From Hylemonella gracilis str. Niagara R (GTDB lineage Bacteria; Pseudomonadota; Gammaproteobacteria; Burkholderiales; Burkholderiaceae_C): a stretch of 64,000 nt of DNA. A model generated the notes under the pieces. It was not told the DNA's origin, searched no databases, and was given only the letters and a program-made list of their open reading frames with translations. The translations under genes were made by a program, and so were the position numbers. The stretch is from NCBI RefSeq assembly GCF_000600295.1, contig NZ_JEMG01000001.1:653920-717919 (forward strand), given 5' to 3'. Shown one piece after another: positions 63,949 through 64,000 of the stretch (the stretch's first letter is position 1; the number at the start of each line of letters is the position of its first letter).

Positions 63949-64000
63949 TTGACCTGGATTGAAAACCTGCTGACTCCCGTATCTTCCACCTGGGGTGGGG
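63949..64000 (+). CDS. Start of a gene cut by the window edge
   Basis: AAGGAGG at 63934-63940 is followed 8 nt later by TTG 63949, opening an uninterrupted frame MTWIENLLTPVSSTWGG to the end of the window. Seventeen codons are too few to identify a family. The strong ribosome-binding site is the main support. Confidence 0.5.
   Translation, partial: MTWIENLLTPVSSTWGG

Noticed and set aside
63914-63961. ATG at 63914 as a start for the last partial gene
   Set aside because: It gives a 15-codon ORF ending in TGA; TTG 63949 with AAGGAGG is in the frame that stays open.

Overview
The window looks like a chromosomal segment of a high-GC betaproteobacterium of the order Burkholderiales, most likely family Comamonadaceae. 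The basis is the tRNA-Trp-secE-nusG-rplKAJL-rpoBC order, the rsmB-DUF4390-ntrYX block, and the style of the proteins. No genus can be fixed from sequence reading alone. There is no rRNA operon, CRISPR array, intact insertion sequence or prophage. Coding density is high, and the many long antisense reading frames are high-GC shadows.

Region 1 (1-12.3 kb) is the information-processing core: tRNA-Trp, secE, nusG, rplK, rplA, the L10 leader, rplJ (TTG start), rplL, two hairpins before rpoB, then rpoB and rpoC with a strong terminator. Region 2 (12.3-17.8 kb) holds rsmB, a secreted DUF4390 protein and an NtrY/NtrX-like two-component pair whose regulator has no AAA+ domain. Next comes tRNA-Phe, followed by a degenerate copy of its 3' half, a second terminator and GGTACACC direct repeats, which together look like the scar of a lost integrative element or a decayed tandem tRNA.

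Region 3 (18-27.9 kb) is a set of single-gene units: an MBL-fold hydrolase, a beta-carbonic anhydrase, LysR and SDR genes, thiC behind a TPP riboswitch, and an SDR/AraC divergent pair with a palindrome over the regulator's -10 box. Region 4 (26.7-36.4 kb) is a leucine/isovalerate degradation (liu) cluster: a divergent AraC regulator, isovaleryl-CoA dehydrogenase, methylcrotonyl-CoA carboxylase beta subunit, methylglutaconyl-CoA hydratase, carboxylase alpha (biotin) subunit, HMG-CoA lyase and an acetyl-CoA acetyltransferase. The translation start of the biotin subunit is preceded by an imperfect second copy of itself, which opens a 41-codon ORF overlapping the real start.

Region 5 (36.5-44.3 kb) is an amino-acid-type ABC importer with a TauE/SafE-type permease, a ydfG-like dehydrogenase, a MocR-type regulator and a class-III aminotransferase. 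I read it as an uptake and transamination module for an amino acid or amino-sulfonate. Region 6 (44.4-54.6 kb) has a HAD phosphatase, a PAS-PAS-GGDEF-EAL protein, a GhrA-like reductase, a DUF1289 protein with a long tail, YbaK, an HCCA-isomerase-like protein, a large MHS-type transporter with a 49-residue membrane protein behind it, and a lipoprotein with a GGT microsatellite. Region 7 (54.6-64 kb) has a 1963-residue UvrA-like protein made of two complete UvrA halves (four ATP-binding domains), a CYTH protein, a LysR/LysE divergent pair, a TfoX-N protein, a CxxCxxCC protein and the start of one more gene.

The observations I rate highest are the single-chain double UvrA with an interspersed repeat in frame, the duplicated initiation region of liuD, the tRNA-Phe scar, and the ABC/aminotransferase module with possible shared operator sequence.
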